Translations under genes and position numbers: made by a program
Notes under the pieces: generated by a model
What the model was told of the DNA's origin: nothing
Databases searched by the model: none
Seen by the model: only the letters and a program-made list of their open reading frames with translations
Part shown: piece by piece, positions 46,401 through 54,689 of the stretch
Layout: every line of letters starts with the position of its first letter
How positions within the stretch are numbered: the stretch's first letter is position 1
Assembly (NCBI RefSeq): GCF_012849375.1
Contig: NZ_CP051684.1
Location: 2,046,001 to 2,110,000 of the forward strand
Length of the DNA: 64,000 bases
DNA from: Duganella dendranthematis
GTDB lineage: Bacteria > Pseudomonadota > Gammaproteobacteria > Burkholderiales > Burkholderiaceae_D
Reading direction: 5' to 3'

Positions 46401-46619
46401 AAGCGCAAGCGCCTGTTCACCCGCGGCGCCGCGCTGGAGATGTTGCAAGCGGCCGGCTTCCAGATCAGCGGCGGCAGCGCCCGCATTCTGCAAGAGCCGG
46501 CGCGCGAGAAATACCTGCCGGCGATCCGCCTGATGGCGGGCGCCAGCGGCATCGATCCGGTGGTCGCGGTCGAGGATGCACTGCCGTGGCAGTACCTCGT
46601 CATCGCGGTCGCCGCCTAA
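43413..46619 (+). CDS. TPR-GT41 (O-GlcNAc transferase-like) / GT2 / methyltransferase fusion
   Basis: 1068 aa from the ATG at 43413; an open frame extends upstream into the giant gene but lacks domain support. Residues 30-185 are about four TPR units. Residues 250-610 are a GT41 catalytic region: IGYLSSDFCSHAVS (catalytic-type His about 269), QLTYLGFPGSTGLPGIDY, FCSFNNNFKFTPDLFSVWMNIL with the Lys of the UDP site, and LFLDTFPFNAGTTASDALWAG. Residues 640-850 are a GT2-like domain (IPIVTVSYNTPDLIDGLL, DxD LFLDSDVEIL). Residues 868-1068 are a SAM methyltransferase (IVEVGCRDGAFAKAYK). GT41 enzymes glycosylate Ser/Thr or Asn of cytosolic proteins. It directly follows the giant Ser/Thr-rich octad gene, the natural substrate candidate. 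Extension and O-methylation of the glycan by the fused domains is inference. Confidence 0.9.
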   Translation: MTSQASAAPASTDNSPLGSVMAMAVKGQLSIADLFGATAVLQDSGQAPAAIALYRAWIEHTPSPLIYAACFNLAVVLSNSGDDAGAEAVLRKAIAQNPHFVEARLNLGTLLERTGRPVDALTMWQSILTDPIEPDIKSNRTLYVQTLNNLGRLLEIQKRYPEAEAMLATSLRVDPQQASVMTHWVHLRQKQCEWPVYSGLENVSVATMMEGTSALAMLSASADPAHQLAAAKRFVNEKINAAVAPLTGQHGYNHQRLRIGYLSSDFCSHAVSILTAELYELHDRSKFEVYAFSWSREDGSPIRARVVKAMDHYIRIDKMTDEQAARTIRAHEIDILVDLHGLTLGARPQIIAYRPAPVQLTYLGFPGSTGLPGIDYVISDEFLITKEMEPFFTEKPLHLPDCFQINDRQRAIAPTPTRASVNLPDDAFVFCSFNNNFKFTPDLFSVWMNILRRVPNAVLWLVADHPEVRENLYRHTEEAGIDRNRIIFNGRAVPAEYLARYQLADLFLDTFPFNAGTTASDALWAGLPLLTCAGQTFASRMAGSLLRAVDLPQLITYSFAEYEEKAVELASNPQRIASMKRQLHANRLNSALFDSPRFVRNMEAALQKVAKPAAPRLAAPDHAVRPQEPSEQAAPVRIDQIPIVTVSYNTPDLIDGLLRTLRQFYTNRVYVIDGSNPDVAETIRAVTAGYDNVEFIPFGYNIHHGPGMAWAINHLGLSGEVLFLDSDVEILKAGFLESMHAELRPGMYGVGCVLTVDLLGNDRPDDGTVPYLYPACMLTNIDVVRQWPLPIKHGAPMIPTMLALHAADSSHLVANIPWVNEDFAKQPKRHYLKHDWQGTVIRTGGYHYDLPSATTAVNADMLHFMPPQARKIVEVGCRDGAFAKAYKQRNSICNYTGIEADPALAQTARPHCDFVFNNDLEHAGPDFWDHVRHADTWVFDETLEQMDDPWRMLRKIRTNIAPGGKLVLTIRNFQHWSMQARLNAGDVRYGTDGLEMKRKRLFTRGAALEMLQAAGFQISGGSARILQEPAREKYLPAIRLMAGASGIDPVVAVEDALPWQYLVIAVAA

Positions 46620-46640
46620 CCTTGTCTGGAGCTTGACAGT

Positions 46641-47558
46641 ATGAGTCTTCCCTTAGTCAGCATCGTCATCCCGTCCTACAAGGCGGCCCATTTTGAAACC
46701 TGCCTGCGCTCGGCGCTGGGCCAGAGCTATCCAAATATCGAGATCCTGGTCAGCGACAACTGCCCGACCGAGGCGATCCGCGAAATCTGCGAAAAGTACG
46801 CGCCGCACGTGATCTACCAGCGCAACGTCGCCATCCGCGAGCAGAACGTGCTGTCGTCGCTGTTCGGCGCCAAGGGTGAATTCATCAAGCCGCTGTTCGA
46901 CGACGATGTGTTGCATCCGTTCTGCATCGAGCGCATGGTATCGGCGATGCAGATGGACCCGGAAGTGCAGCTGGTGTTTTCCGCCTCGCAGGTGATCAAC
47001 GTACAGAACCAGGGCACCGAGACCCGCCGTCCCTACCAGGCTTCGGGCAGCATTCCGGCGCAAGGCATGATGCGCAGCATGGTGCTGAGCATGGGTAACT
47101 TCGTCGGCGAGTTCACCACCATCCTGTTCCGCCGCGCGCGGTTGTGGGAAATCGGCACCCGGCTGTTCACCTTCCACCGTCACGACTGCTCGCTGGGACT
47201 GGCCGACATCGCCGCGTATTTCAACCTGGCCGAGGGTGGCAAGGTGTTTTATGTTGACGAGGAACTGTCGTATTTCCGTCACGACCTCCAGCTCGAATCG
47301 AACAGCAACCCGAACAGCAATCCCAACTTCGGCTATTGCTTCTCCGACTATGTGGACCTGCTGATCGAATGCGCCGACCTGGGCATCGTCACGCAGCAGG
47401 AACTGGCCGCCATGCAGCTCCAGGTGGACGCCGCCGCGCTGCGCTTCAACGGGGTATTCCCGATGTTCGCCCGCTCGCAGCAGCGCTACCACGGCGTGCT
47501 GGCGGAACTGAACAGCGGCGTCCACGTCAACCCGGCCGCAGCGGAGGTGGCGCCATGA
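46641..47558 (+). CDS. family 2 glycosyltransferase
   Basis: 305 aa. A GT-A start LVSIVIPSYKAAHFETCLRSALGQSY, IEILVSDNCPTE and FIKPLFDDDVLHP with the metal-binding Asp triplet. No membrane segments, so it works in the cytosol on a nucleotide sugar. Starts 21 bases after the GT41 fusion gene and overlaps the next cupin gene by four bases, so these are one operon. Acceptor unknown; probably the glycan started by the GT41 enzyme. Confidence 0.9.
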   Translation: MSLPLVSIVIPSYKAAHFETCLRSALGQSYPNIEILVSDNCPTEAIREICEKYAPHVIYQRNVAIREQNVLSSLFGAKGEFIKPLFDDDVLHPFCIERMVSAMQMDPEVQLVFSASQVINVQNQGTETRRPYQASGSIPAQGMMRSMVLSMGNFVGEFTTILFRRARLWEIGTRLFTFHRHDCSLGLADIAAYFNLAEGGKVFYVDEELSYFRHDLQLESNSNPNSNPNFGYCFSDYVDLLIECADLGIVTQQELAAMQLQVDAAALRFNGVFPMFARSQQRYHGVLAELNSGVHVNPAAAEVAP

Positions 47559-47986
47559 TGGACCAGTGCCGCATCATCGATCTGCCGCCGCGCCATGACC
47601 AGCGCGGCAACCTGTCGGTGGTCGAGGGCGGAATCCATATTCCGTTCGATATCCGCCGCGTGTACTACCTGTACGACGTGCCGGGCGGCTCCGCGCGCGC
47701 CGGCCACGGCCACATCGAACTGCAGCAGCTGTTCATCGCCATGTCCGGCAGTTTCGACGTGATCGTGGATGACGGCTACGAGCGCAAGAAGTTCCAGCTG
47801 AACCGCTCGTACTACGGCCTGTACGTGCCCGGCATGATGTGGCGCGAGGTCGAGAACTTCTCGTCCGGCGCCGTGTGCCTGGTGATGGCCTCGACGCTGT
47901 ACGATCCGAAGGACTATTACCACGACTACGACGAGTTCGTGGCTGCGGCCCACTCGCATCCGTCCGCGAGCCCCAAGCCACGCTAA
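47555..47986 (+). CDS. FdtA/QdtA-type nucleotide-sugar 3,4-ketoisomerase (cupin)
   Basis: 143 aa. The ATGA overlap with the GT2 stop and GGAGGTGG upstream fix the start; the longer open frame lies inside the GT2 gene. Cupin signature VYYLYDVPGGSARAGHGHIELQQLFIAMSG (catalytic-type His pair HGH) and YYGLYVPGMMWREV match the WxcM-like/FdtA family, which isomerises dTDP-4-keto-6-deoxyglucose to the 3-keto sugar before transamination. A second such domain is in the gene at 48015. RmlA/RmlB are not in the window. Confidence 0.85.
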   Translation: MMDQCRIIDLPPRHDQRGNLSVVEGGIHIPFDIRRVYYLYDVPGGSARAGHGHIELQQLFIAMSGSFDVIVDDGYERKKFQLNRSYYGLYVPGMMWREVENFSSGAVCLVMASTLYDPKDYYHDYDEFVAAAHSHPSASPKPR

Positions 47987-48014
47987 CCGGCCTGGCCGGT
48001 GAGCGGCTCGCCGA

Positions 48015-48899
48015 TCAGCCGGGCTGTTGCAGTTTCGACTGCGCCAGCACGGCGTTGAATTCGCGGTAGTCGCGGATGTAATCGGCGGCCTCGTAGAATT
48101 CCGAGGCAAACACCAGCAGCACCGCATCGGCCGAGTATTTGTATTGCACGCCCCAGGTCAGCGGCGGCAGGTAAATGCCCATATCGGCCGATTCCAGCAG
48201 CACCTCGCAGCGCGTCTCGCCGTCATCCACCATCACCGCGCAACTGCCCTTCACGCACACCAGAAACTGGTGGCAGCGGTGGTGCGCATGCTCGCCGCGC
48301 GTCTTGTCGCTCGGTACATTCATCACCAGGAAATAACGCTTCGGCTGGAACGGGATATCGTTAAGGAACTCGCCGACCGACAGGTCGCCGCGCGGGTCGT
48401 TCAGGTATTTGAAGCGGTGCAGCGTCACGCCGCCCACGCCCAGCACCATGGTCGACGGCGTGGCCGGGAAGCGCGCCTGGCGGTACCAGCCGGCGTTGTC
48501 GTCCGGCGTCAGTTTTTCCACGTAGCCGGTGATGCGCGCCGGCGTGCCGGACACGATCGCGTAGGCCGGCACGTTCTGCGCCACCGTGGCGCCCGGCTCG
48601 ACACGCGCGCCGGTGCCGATATTCACGCCCGCCAGCAGGGTGGCGCCGGCGCCGATCTCGCAGCGGTCCTCCAGCACGATGCCACAGTCGCCGCCGCCCA
48701 CCGCCGGCGCCAGCGTCACGCCGGGGCCGACAATCACGTTGGCGCCGACCTGCGCGCCCGGCCACAGCTGGGTCATGCCATGCACCACGCTGTCGTCGCC
48801 GACGCTGGCGCCCAGGTAGACTTTCACATAGTCGCCCAAGCGCGCGGTGGCGCTGACGCGCGCACCGGCTTGCACAATGGCTGTCTCTGCTAACTGCAT
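48015..48899 (-). CDS. WxcM-type fusion: left-handed beta-helix acyltransferase + 3,4-ketoisomerase
   Basis: 294 aa. Residues 1-135 are hexapeptide repeats of an acyltransferase (VHGMTQLWPGAQVGANVIVG, CEIGAGATLLAGVNIGTGA, ending VSGTPARITGYV). Residues 155-290 are an FdtA/QdtA cupin (RYFLVMNVPSDKTRGEHAHH, CHQFLVCVKGSCAVMVDDG, DMGIYLPPLTWGVQYKYS). The same fusion is known as WxcM of Xanthomonas. It would make a 3-acylamino-3,6-dideoxyhexose with the aminotransferase divergently encoded at 49092. It is transcribed alone, facing the gene at 47555. Confidence 0.9.
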   Translation of the reverse strand: MQLAETAIVQAGARVSATARLGDYVKVYLGASVGDDSVVHGMTQLWPGAQVGANVIVGPGVTLAPAVGGGDCGIVLEDRCEIGAGATLLAGVNIGTGARVEPGATVAQNVPAYAIVSGTPARITGYVEKLTPDDNAGWYRQARFPATPSTMVLGVGGVTLHRFKYLNDPRGDLSVGEFLNDIPFQPKRYFLVMNVPSDKTRGEHAHHRCHQFLVCVKGSCAVMVDDGETRCEVLLESADMGIYLPPLTWGVQYKYSADAVLLVFASEFYEAADYIRDYREFNAVLAQSKLQQPG

Positions 48900-49091
48900 A
48901 ACTTCTCTCCGTCTGTCTGGTGTGCTGGATCATCGGCAAGCTATCCTGCCGGGCAAGTTTCACAGTATCACAGCAGGACGTTGTTCGCCACTTGCGGACC
49001 CAAGCGGGGCTTGCACTATTGTGTCCGGCGCGTAAATCGGCCATCATGCTTGGCATAACCAACCTCTCTCCGCATTTCCCACAGGCCTATC

Positions 49092-50207
49092 ATGAGCGTC
49101 CCTCAAAAAGTTCCCTTTCTCGATCTCAAAGCCATCAACCTGCAACAGGAAGCGGCGCTGCAGCAAGCCTTTGCGCGCGTGCTCAATTCCGGCTGGTACA
49201 TCCTGGGCAGCGAAGTGGCGCAGTTTGAGGCCGCGTTTGCCGCCTACTGCGGCAGCAGCAACGCGATCGGCGTGGCCAACGGCCTGGACGCCATCTTCCT
49301 GCTGCTGAAGGCCTACGGCATCGGTCCCGGCGACGAGGTCATCGTGCCGAGCAATACCTACATCGCCACCTGGCTGGCGGTCAGCCATTGCGGCGCCACG
49401 CCGGTGCCGGTCGAGCCGGTCGAGTCCACCTACAACCTGGATCCGGCGCTGATCGAAGCCGCCATCACGCCGCGCACCCGCGCCATCATCGCGGTCCACC
49501 TGTATGGCCAGCCGGCCGACATGGCCGGCATCAACGCGGTAGCGCAGCGCCACGGCCTGAAAGTGATCGAGGATGCGGCCCAGGCCCACGGCGCCCGCGC
49601 CAACGGCGTACGCACCGGCCACCTGGGCGACGGCGCCGCCTTCAGCTTCTATCCCGGCAAGAACCTCGGCGCGCTGGGCGACGGTGGCGCCATCACCACC
49701 GACGACGCCGACACCGCGCACGCGTTGCGCGTGCTGCGCAACTACGGCTCGCAGCAGAAATACCGCAACGAACGCCAAGGCTACAATTCGCGCCTGGACG
49801 AACTGCAAGCAGCCTTGCTCAGCGTCAAGCTGACCACGCTCGACCAGTTCAACCAGCAACGCGGCGCCATCGCCGCGATCTACCAGAAGGAACTGGCCGA
49901 CGTGCCGGGGCTGGTGCTGCCGCAAGTGCCGGACTGGGCAGATCCGGTGTGGCATGTGTACGCCGTGCGCCACCCGCAGCGCGACCGCCTGGCCGAGCAG
50001 CTGGCTGAGCGCGGCATCGGCACCATCGTCCACTATCCGGTGGCGCCGCATTTGCAACCTGCCTATGCCGAGCTGGGCTTGAAGGAAGGCCGGTTCCCGA
50101 TCTCCGAAGCGATCCACCGCGAGGTGCTGAGCCTGCCGATGGGACCGACCATGACGGCCGACGATGCCGCCCAGGTGGTCGAAGCCGTGCATGCGATCCT
50201 GCGCTAA
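49092..50207 (+). CDS. DegT/DnrJ/EryC1/StrS (FdtB/QdtB-like) sugar aminotransferase
   Basis: 371 aa. [20 protein letters not shown] start, NPGWY-like [12 protein letters not shown], and [15 protein letters not shown]. The PLP lysine is in [19 protein letters not shown], and [27 protein letters not shown] completes the family pattern. With a 3,4-ketoisomerase it aminates the C3 keto group to give a 3-amino-3,6-dideoxyhexose. It is followed nine bases later by an acyltransferase gene. Confidence 0.93.
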   Translation: MSVPQKVPFLDLKAINLQQEAALQQAFARVLNSGWYILGSEVAQFEAAFAAYCGSSNAIGVANGLDAIFLLLKAYGIGPGDEVIVPSNTYIATWLAVSHCGATPVPVEPVESTYNLDPALIEAAITPRTRAIIAVHLYGQPADMAGINAVAQRHGLKVIEDAAQAHGARANGVRTGHLGDGAAFSFYPGKNLGALGDGGAITTDDADTAHALRVLRNYGSQQKYRNERQGYNSRLDELQAALLSVKLTTLDQFNQQRGAIAAIYQKELADVPGLVLPQVPDWADPVWHVYAVRHPQRDRLAEQLAERGIGTIVHYPVAPHLQPAYAELGLKEGRFPISEAIHREVLSLPMGPTMTADDAAQVVEAVHAILR

Positions 50208-50216
50208 GGAGTGGTC

Positions 50217-50693
50217 ATGAGCAATATCCATGCGCTGTCCGACGTGCAGTCGGCCAATATCGGCGCCAGCACGCGGGTGTGGCAGTTCACGGTGATCCTG
50301 CAAGGCGCGCAGATCGGCGAGGGCTGCAACATCAACGCCCATTGCTTCATCGAAAATGATGTGGTGGTCGGTGACAACGTGACCGTCAAATGCGGCAATT
50401 ATCTGTGGGATGGGTTGCGCGTCGGCGCCGGTGTGTTCATCGGCCCGAATGTGACCTTCACCAACGATAAGTTCCCACGGTCGAAGCAATATCCGGATGG
50501 CTTTCCGCAGACGGTGCTGGAGCCGGGCGCCTCGATCGGCGGTGGCGCCACCATTCTGCCGGGCCTGACCATCGGCGCCGGTGCCATGGTCGGCGCGGGG
50601 GCGGTGGTCACCCGTTCGGTGCCGCCGCGCGCGGTGGTGGCCGGCAATCCAGCGCGCATCCTGCGCTATCTGGACGCCGGCGCAGCCAGCTAA
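50217..50693 (+). CDS. left-handed beta-helix N-acyltransferase (FdtC/QdtC/WlbB-like)
   Basis: 158 aa. I use the ATG at 50217 because AAGGA overlaps the aminotransferase stop six bases upstream; a GTG two codons earlier is possible. Hexapeptide repeats ([30 protein letters not shown]-like [48 protein letters not shown]) match dTDP-3-amino sugar N-acetyltransferases. It completes a Fuc3NAc/Qui3NAc-type pathway. Confidence 0.9.
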   Translation: MSNIHALSDVQSANIGASTRVWQFTVILQGAQIGEGCNINAHCFIENDVVVGDNVTVKCGNYLWDGLRVGAGVFIGPNVTFTNDKFPRSKQYPDGFPQTVLEPGASIGGGATILPGLTIGAGAMVGAGAVVTRSVPPRAVVAGNPARILRYLDAGAAS

Positions 50694-50716
50694 GCCAACT
50701 AAGCCAACTAAGCCAG
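50691..50716. repeat. three-copy 9-base micro-repeat TAAGCCAAC
   Basis: TAAGCCAAC at 50691 and 50700 and TAAGCCAGC at 50709, spanning the stops of two convergent genes. It supplies a stop for each; slippage origin is likely. Confidence 0.7.
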
Positions 50717-52018
50717 CGTCGCCAGGTCCGCCAGGAAGGCGGGCGTGGCATGTGCGCTGAGGAACCTGTCGCGGCTGGAGGCGGCGTAGCGCGGATAGTC
50801 GGCCGCCAGCTGCGCCAGCAGCCCGCCGAGCTGGTCGGACGCGGTCCAGCGCAGGTATTGTTCCGGCAGCAGCGTCTTGTGCGCTTCGACGGTGAAGTCG
50901 TATTCGCCGTCGGTGGCCACCGCATCGTTGAACAGCACCGGCGCACCGGCGCACAACACCTCCACCAGCACCAGCACGCCGCCCACCGGGAAGCTCGGCA
51001 CGTACACGGCGTTCTGGATGGCGGCCGTGGCGGCCGACACCGACGCCACATTGCCGTGGTAGACAAAGCGCTCCCACGCCACGCCCTGCGCCCCCATGGC
51101 CGCGCGGATCAGCGCCAGTTCCGCATCGCCCAGGCTGCCGAAATGGTGGTGTTGGCCGGCGCCCTGCTTCAACAGTTGCGCCACCACATAAGGATACGAC
51201 GCCTCGGCCGGCTCGGCCGCGAACAGATACTTGGAAGCGCCGCCGGCGCTGATGGTGTTCAGCGGCAGGCCCGGCTGGTAGGCCGGCGACACCACATCGG
51301 TATTGATCAGCGTATCGTGAATATTCAGCACCACGCTCTCGTGACGCGGCGCCCGCTCGCAGCACAGACGCTGCAATTCGGTGGTGGTGTCGACGTGCGA
51401 ATACTCGCCCAGGCTGGCGCCCAGGCACGGCCGGTAATCGCAATGGTGATGGAAAATCTTCTTGCTGACCGGTGCGGCCAGCGTCGCCACCACCGGGATC
51501 GGATCAACGTGGTGGTTGAAGCACGACGTGTGGCTAGGCCGCAAATTCGTGATCAGCGCCACCAGCTGCTGCACCTTGAACGCCATGTTCCCGCGCGGCA
51601 GGAACAGCACCGGCGCCGGATGGAAAAAATCGATCATCTCCTGGCGTTGCTCGTCGTTCTGGTCGTTGAAGGTGTCGGTCACCACGACCAGGTTGTGCCG
51701 CTTGAGTTGCAGGAAATCGCGGGCGATGCGGCTATGCCCGCCGACATTCGAAAACTGCGACCCGATGATCAGGTGCAGGTCATTCTCCGCCGGGAACGGC
51801 GCCACGCCGTCATACAGCTTGCTGCCCAGTTCCTGCAGGATGGCGTCCAGCTGCGGGTAGAACAGCGCCTTCATGTGGAACATCTCATGCATGAAAGTGT
51901 TGTAGACGAAATTGCTGACCAGCCCCAGCACGTCATTGAGCGGCAGCCGCGCGGCCAGCTCCGGCGTCAATGTCTCGTCATGAAACATTACGTCCTGCTG
52001 AATTCGTTGAACAATCAT
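50708..52018 (-). CDS. GT-B-like putative glycosyltransferase, family unrecognised
   Basis: 436 aa from the ATG at 52018; the longer open frame overlaps the fkbH-like gene and is discarded. A helical start (NDVLGLVSNFVYNTFMHEMFHMKALFYPQL), IIGSQFSNVGGHSRIARDFLQL, a His-rich centre (CFNHHVDPIPVVATLAAPVSKKIFHHH) and a C-terminal nucleotide-sugar-like segment (VYVPSFPVGGVLVLVEVLCAGAPVLFND) where Glu-x4-G-P-V recalls GT4/GT41 enzymes. It is the last gene of the hlyB-hlyD-GT2-fkbH-like operon. A protein-glycan transferase is the best guess, from context and the C-terminal motif only. Confidence 0.6.
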   Translation of the reverse strand: MIVQRIQQDVMFHDETLTPELAARLPLNDVLGLVSNFVYNTFMHEMFHMKALFYPQLDAILQELGSKLYDGVAPFPAENDLHLIIGSQFSNVGGHSRIARDFLQLKRHNLVVVTDTFNDQNDEQRQEMIDFFHPAPVLFLPRGNMAFKVQQLVALITNLRPSHTSCFNHHVDPIPVVATLAAPVSKKIFHHHCDYRPCLGASLGEYSHVDTTTELQRLCCERAPRHESVVLNIHDTLINTDVVSPAYQPGLPLNTISAGGASKYLFAAEPAEASYPYVVAQLLKQGAGQHHHFGSLGDAELALIRAAMGAQGVAWERFVYHGNVASVSAATAAIQNAVYVPSFPVGGVLVLVEVLCAGAPVLFNDAVATDGEYDFTVEAHKTLLPEQYLRWTASDQLGGLLAQLAADYPRYAASSRDRFLSAHATPAFLADLATLA

Positions 52019-52040
52019 GGTTTTCTCGTGGTGAAGGTGG

Positions 52041-53849
52041 TCAGACCCACGTCGCCGGCACATGCGGCGCCAGCGGCGAGGCCGGCGCGGTGGTGCGCAG
52101 GAAGATTTGCGGGTTATCCGTGGCGACGAAGCCGGCGGCCGCAAACACCCCCTGCGACGGCGTGTTCTTGTCGGTCTTCAGTACCAGGCCGGACACCACC
52201 ATGGCCGGCTGGGCTTCCAGCAGCACGGCGATCACTTCGCGCAGCACCGCCAGCTCGATCTCCATGCCGAGCACGCGGCAGCTCATGACAAATTGCGTGA
52301 TGCAGTTACCCAGCGTGAACAACGCCCCCACCAGCCCGTATTCGGTGTAGCGGTCGCCGACCGAGAAGGCAAACACGCGCCCGCCCTGCGCCCAGTGCTG
52401 GTCGTAGTCCTCGGCCGAGCGGCGCGCGCCGACCGTGTTGAACTGGTTGGTCTTGTTGACCAGCTCCAGCACGCGGAAGAACTGCGGCGCCTCGCGGTTA
52501 TGGATCTCCACCAGCTCCAGCCGGGTATTCAGCTGGCGCAGGAATTCTTCGCGCGGCATGGCGGCGCGCTCTTCATCGCGCTTGACCTTGCCGATCAGCG
52601 AGGCTTCGCGCTGGGCCGACTCGGCGCTCAGGCGGGCGATCTGCGTCTCCGGCGCCCAGGTCAAAATACGCTTGATGGCGAACGGATCGGCGCCGATCAC
52701 CCGCATTTCCGGGTGCGCCATCTTGACCGCGTCGCGCTCGACCGGATTGTCGTCGACGAACACCACGTTCTTGGCCGTCAGCGACAACGCGTGCATGATG
52801 GTGGCGACATTTTCGGCCTTCGGCTGCCAGTTAATCTGCGGCACCAGGAAGTCGGAGAATTCAATGAACGGCAGCGGCACCACCTGGCGCCACTTGCCGG
52901 TCACCACCGCCTGGTCGTTCTTCGAGCACAGCGAAACGATGATGCCGCGCCGGCGCAGCTGGTTGATCGCGTCCCACACGCCCAACGGCCAGCCGAACAT
53001 CTGCGGCCACGCGCCCTGCGGCTCGTAATGCTCGCCGACCAGGCCGCGCCACATGGTGTTGTCGAGGTCGAAAATCACCAGCTTGACCGAATCGGTCTGG
53101 TGGATCACGCGGTGGATGGTTTCCATCTGGCGGTACACGGCGCCGTAGAATTCGCCGACCTTGCCGTCGTAACGCGCCACCTTGTCGAGATTGCCGTCCA
53201 GGCGGTTCGGCGCGTCGCCGGAAAACTCCTGTTCGGCCTCGATGAACTCATCCAGGCCCAGCGGCACGCCATGGGTGAAGAAGTACACCACGTCATCGAG
53301 GAAGTATTTCTTGCCCATCGACGCGGCAATCATATTGACGTCGGCCAGGTAAGCGTTGGGCAGCTTGCGCAGCGCGTCGGCCAGGTAGAAATTCAGTTCG
53401 GTGACGATGCGCGTGATGTCGAGCGCACTGTCCTGGTCGCTCAGGCTGGGCGCCAGCTTGCCTTGCGGGACCACAAAATTGGAGACCACGGTCAGCAGCG
53501 AGCCGCTGTAGGCCAGCGCGTACTTCAGCAGGAAATCGATGTTGGCCTTGCCCACTTCCAGCCAGTCGCTGGCGCCGCCGGCCGGCGGGCGGATCACGCC
53601 ATCCGTCAGCACATTGCGCAGCGGCAGCTGGATGTATTGCAGGTCAAACGTGGCCAGTTCTTCGCGCGACTTCTCCGGCAGCTGCATGGCGTTGCCGAAG
53701 ATGATGTTGTCGACTTCCAGCTGCGGATTGAGCTTCTTGAATTCGCTGTCGTAGGCTTCGGCCAGACAGGAGCCGATCACAATGATCTTCTTCAGCCCGG
53801 TCGGGTTGACTTCCAGGTCGCGCGGAAACAGGTAATCTGCGGTGTGCAT
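52041..53849 (-). CDS. FkbH-like HAD-IIIC protein with SGNH-like N-terminus and GNAT-like C-terminus
   Basis: 602 aa. Residues 20-250 resemble a degenerate SGNH hydrolase (IIVIGSCLAEAYDSEF, YLADVNMIAASMGKKYF). Residues 256-400 are a HAD domain with the DxDNT nucleophile motif LVIFDLDNTMWRGLVGE (Asp261, Asp263), LCSKND and FVDDNPVERDAV. The last 170 residues contain an acyltransferase-like fold (NKTNQFNTVGARRS, CRVLGMEIELAVLREV). FkbH-type enzymes load glyceryl or other acyl groups on carriers in polyketide and surface-glycan pathways. In this operon it may make or transfer an acyl substituent for the glycan. The specific reaction is not known. Confidence 0.85.
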   Translation of the reverse strand: MHTADYLFPRDLEVNPTGLKKIIVIGSCLAEAYDSEFKKLNPQLEVDNIIFGNAMQLPEKSREELATFDLQYIQLPLRNVLTDGVIRPPAGGASDWLEVGKANIDFLLKYALAYSGSLLTVVSNFVVPQGKLAPSLSDQDSALDITRIVTELNFYLADALRKLPNAYLADVNMIAASMGKKYFLDDVVYFFTHGVPLGLDEFIEAEQEFSGDAPNRLDGNLDKVARYDGKVGEFYGAVYRQMETIHRVIHQTDSVKLVIFDLDNTMWRGLVGEHYEPQGAWPQMFGWPLGVWDAINQLRRRGIIVSLCSKNDQAVVTGKWRQVVPLPFIEFSDFLVPQINWQPKAENVATIMHALSLTAKNVVFVDDNPVERDAVKMAHPEMRVIGADPFAIKRILTWAPETQIARLSAESAQREASLIGKVKRDEERAAMPREEFLRQLNTRLELVEIHNREAPQFFRVLELVNKTNQFNTVGARRSAEDYDQHWAQGGRVFAFSVGDRYTEYGLVGALFTLGNCITQFVMSCRVLGMEIELAVLREVIAVLLEAQPAMVVSGLVLKTDKNTPSQGVFAAAGFVATDNPQIFLRTTAPASPLAPHVPATWV

Positions 53850-53864
53850 GGCGTCGCCGCCCGA

Positions 53865-54656
53865 TCAGAAGTGCGACAGGTCGAAATGCAGGTTGGCGCT
53901 GGCCAGCAGCGCCTGGCGCGCCAGCCGCGTTTCCATATTGCGCGCCGGATGGCGGATGTACAGCTCCATCATCACCTTGACCACCAGCTCTTCATTCGAG
54001 TTACCGCGACGCATATTTTCCGGCGCGTCGGCGGGGGTCTTGTGGATCACCACGCCGTCGGTGGCAACGTGCGTTAGCGTGCAGCCTTTTTGCAGCACGC
54101 TCAGCAGGAAGTCCCAGTCTTCGTAGATCACCATGTCCGGATTGTTGGTGACGCCGTCCAGCACGTCACGGCGGTAGGCGATGCAGCTGTTGGGAATGCG
54201 GTTGCGGATATAGACGCTGTCGTCGGTGGCGTCGGCGATCGACACCTTGTGGGTCGGGCCTTGCGGCTCGGGCGGCGTCACCGCACGGTTCTCGAACTGC
54301 ACCTGCAGGTCGCAGAACAGCAGTTCCGGACGGTCGCCCTGGTCCAGGCGCGCCTTCAGCTTGGCCAGGTGGTCCGGCATGAAGGTGTCGTCGTCGTCGA
54401 GGAAAATGATGTAGTCGCCGGTGGCGATGGCCTGGCCCATGTCGCGGCTCGGCGCCGGACCGGGACGGCCACTGCAGCGCAGCACGTAGTCGAAACGGCC
54501 GCTGAAGTGCGCCAGATGATTGTACGGCGGGATATACGTGGCGCTGTCGGACACGATCACGATCTTGAAGTCCTGGCAGGTCTGCGCGATCAGCGATTCC
54601 AGCGTGCGCTGCAGCAGCACCGGCCGGTCATGGGTGGGGATGATGATGGTAAACAC
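53865..54656 (-). CDS. family 2 glycosyltransferase
   Basis: 263 aa GT-A enzyme: FTIIIPTHDRPVLLQRTLESL, FKIVIVSDSA, and the metal site YIIFLDDDDTFMPDHLA, then VIYEDWDFLLSVL with the catalytic-type Glu-Asp pair. Cytosolic, with no membrane segment. Lies 33 bases after hlyD and 15 bases before the FkbH-like gene, so it is co-transcribed with the secretion genes. Confidence 0.9.
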   Translation of the reverse strand: MFTIIIPTHDRPVLLQRTLESLIAQTCQDFKIVIVSDSATYIPPYNHLAHFSGRFDYVLRCSGRPGPAPSRDMGQAIATGDYIIFLDDDDTFMPDHLAKLKARLDQGDRPELLFCDLQVQFENRAVTPPEPQGPTHKVSIADATDDSVYIRNRIPNSCIAYRRDVLDGVTNNPDMVIYEDWDFLLSVLQKGCTLTHVATDGVVIHKTPADAPENMRRGNSNEELVVKVMMELYIRHPARNMETRLARQALLASANLHFDLSHF

Positions 54657-54689
54657 GTAGCCGGGCTCCGACAGGTTAATGGGTAGTAA

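Noticed and set aside
47336-47554. Upstream extension of the stand-alone ketoisomerase
   Set aside because: It lies inside the GT2 gene in another frame; an ATGA overlap with a GGAGG site gives the natural start.
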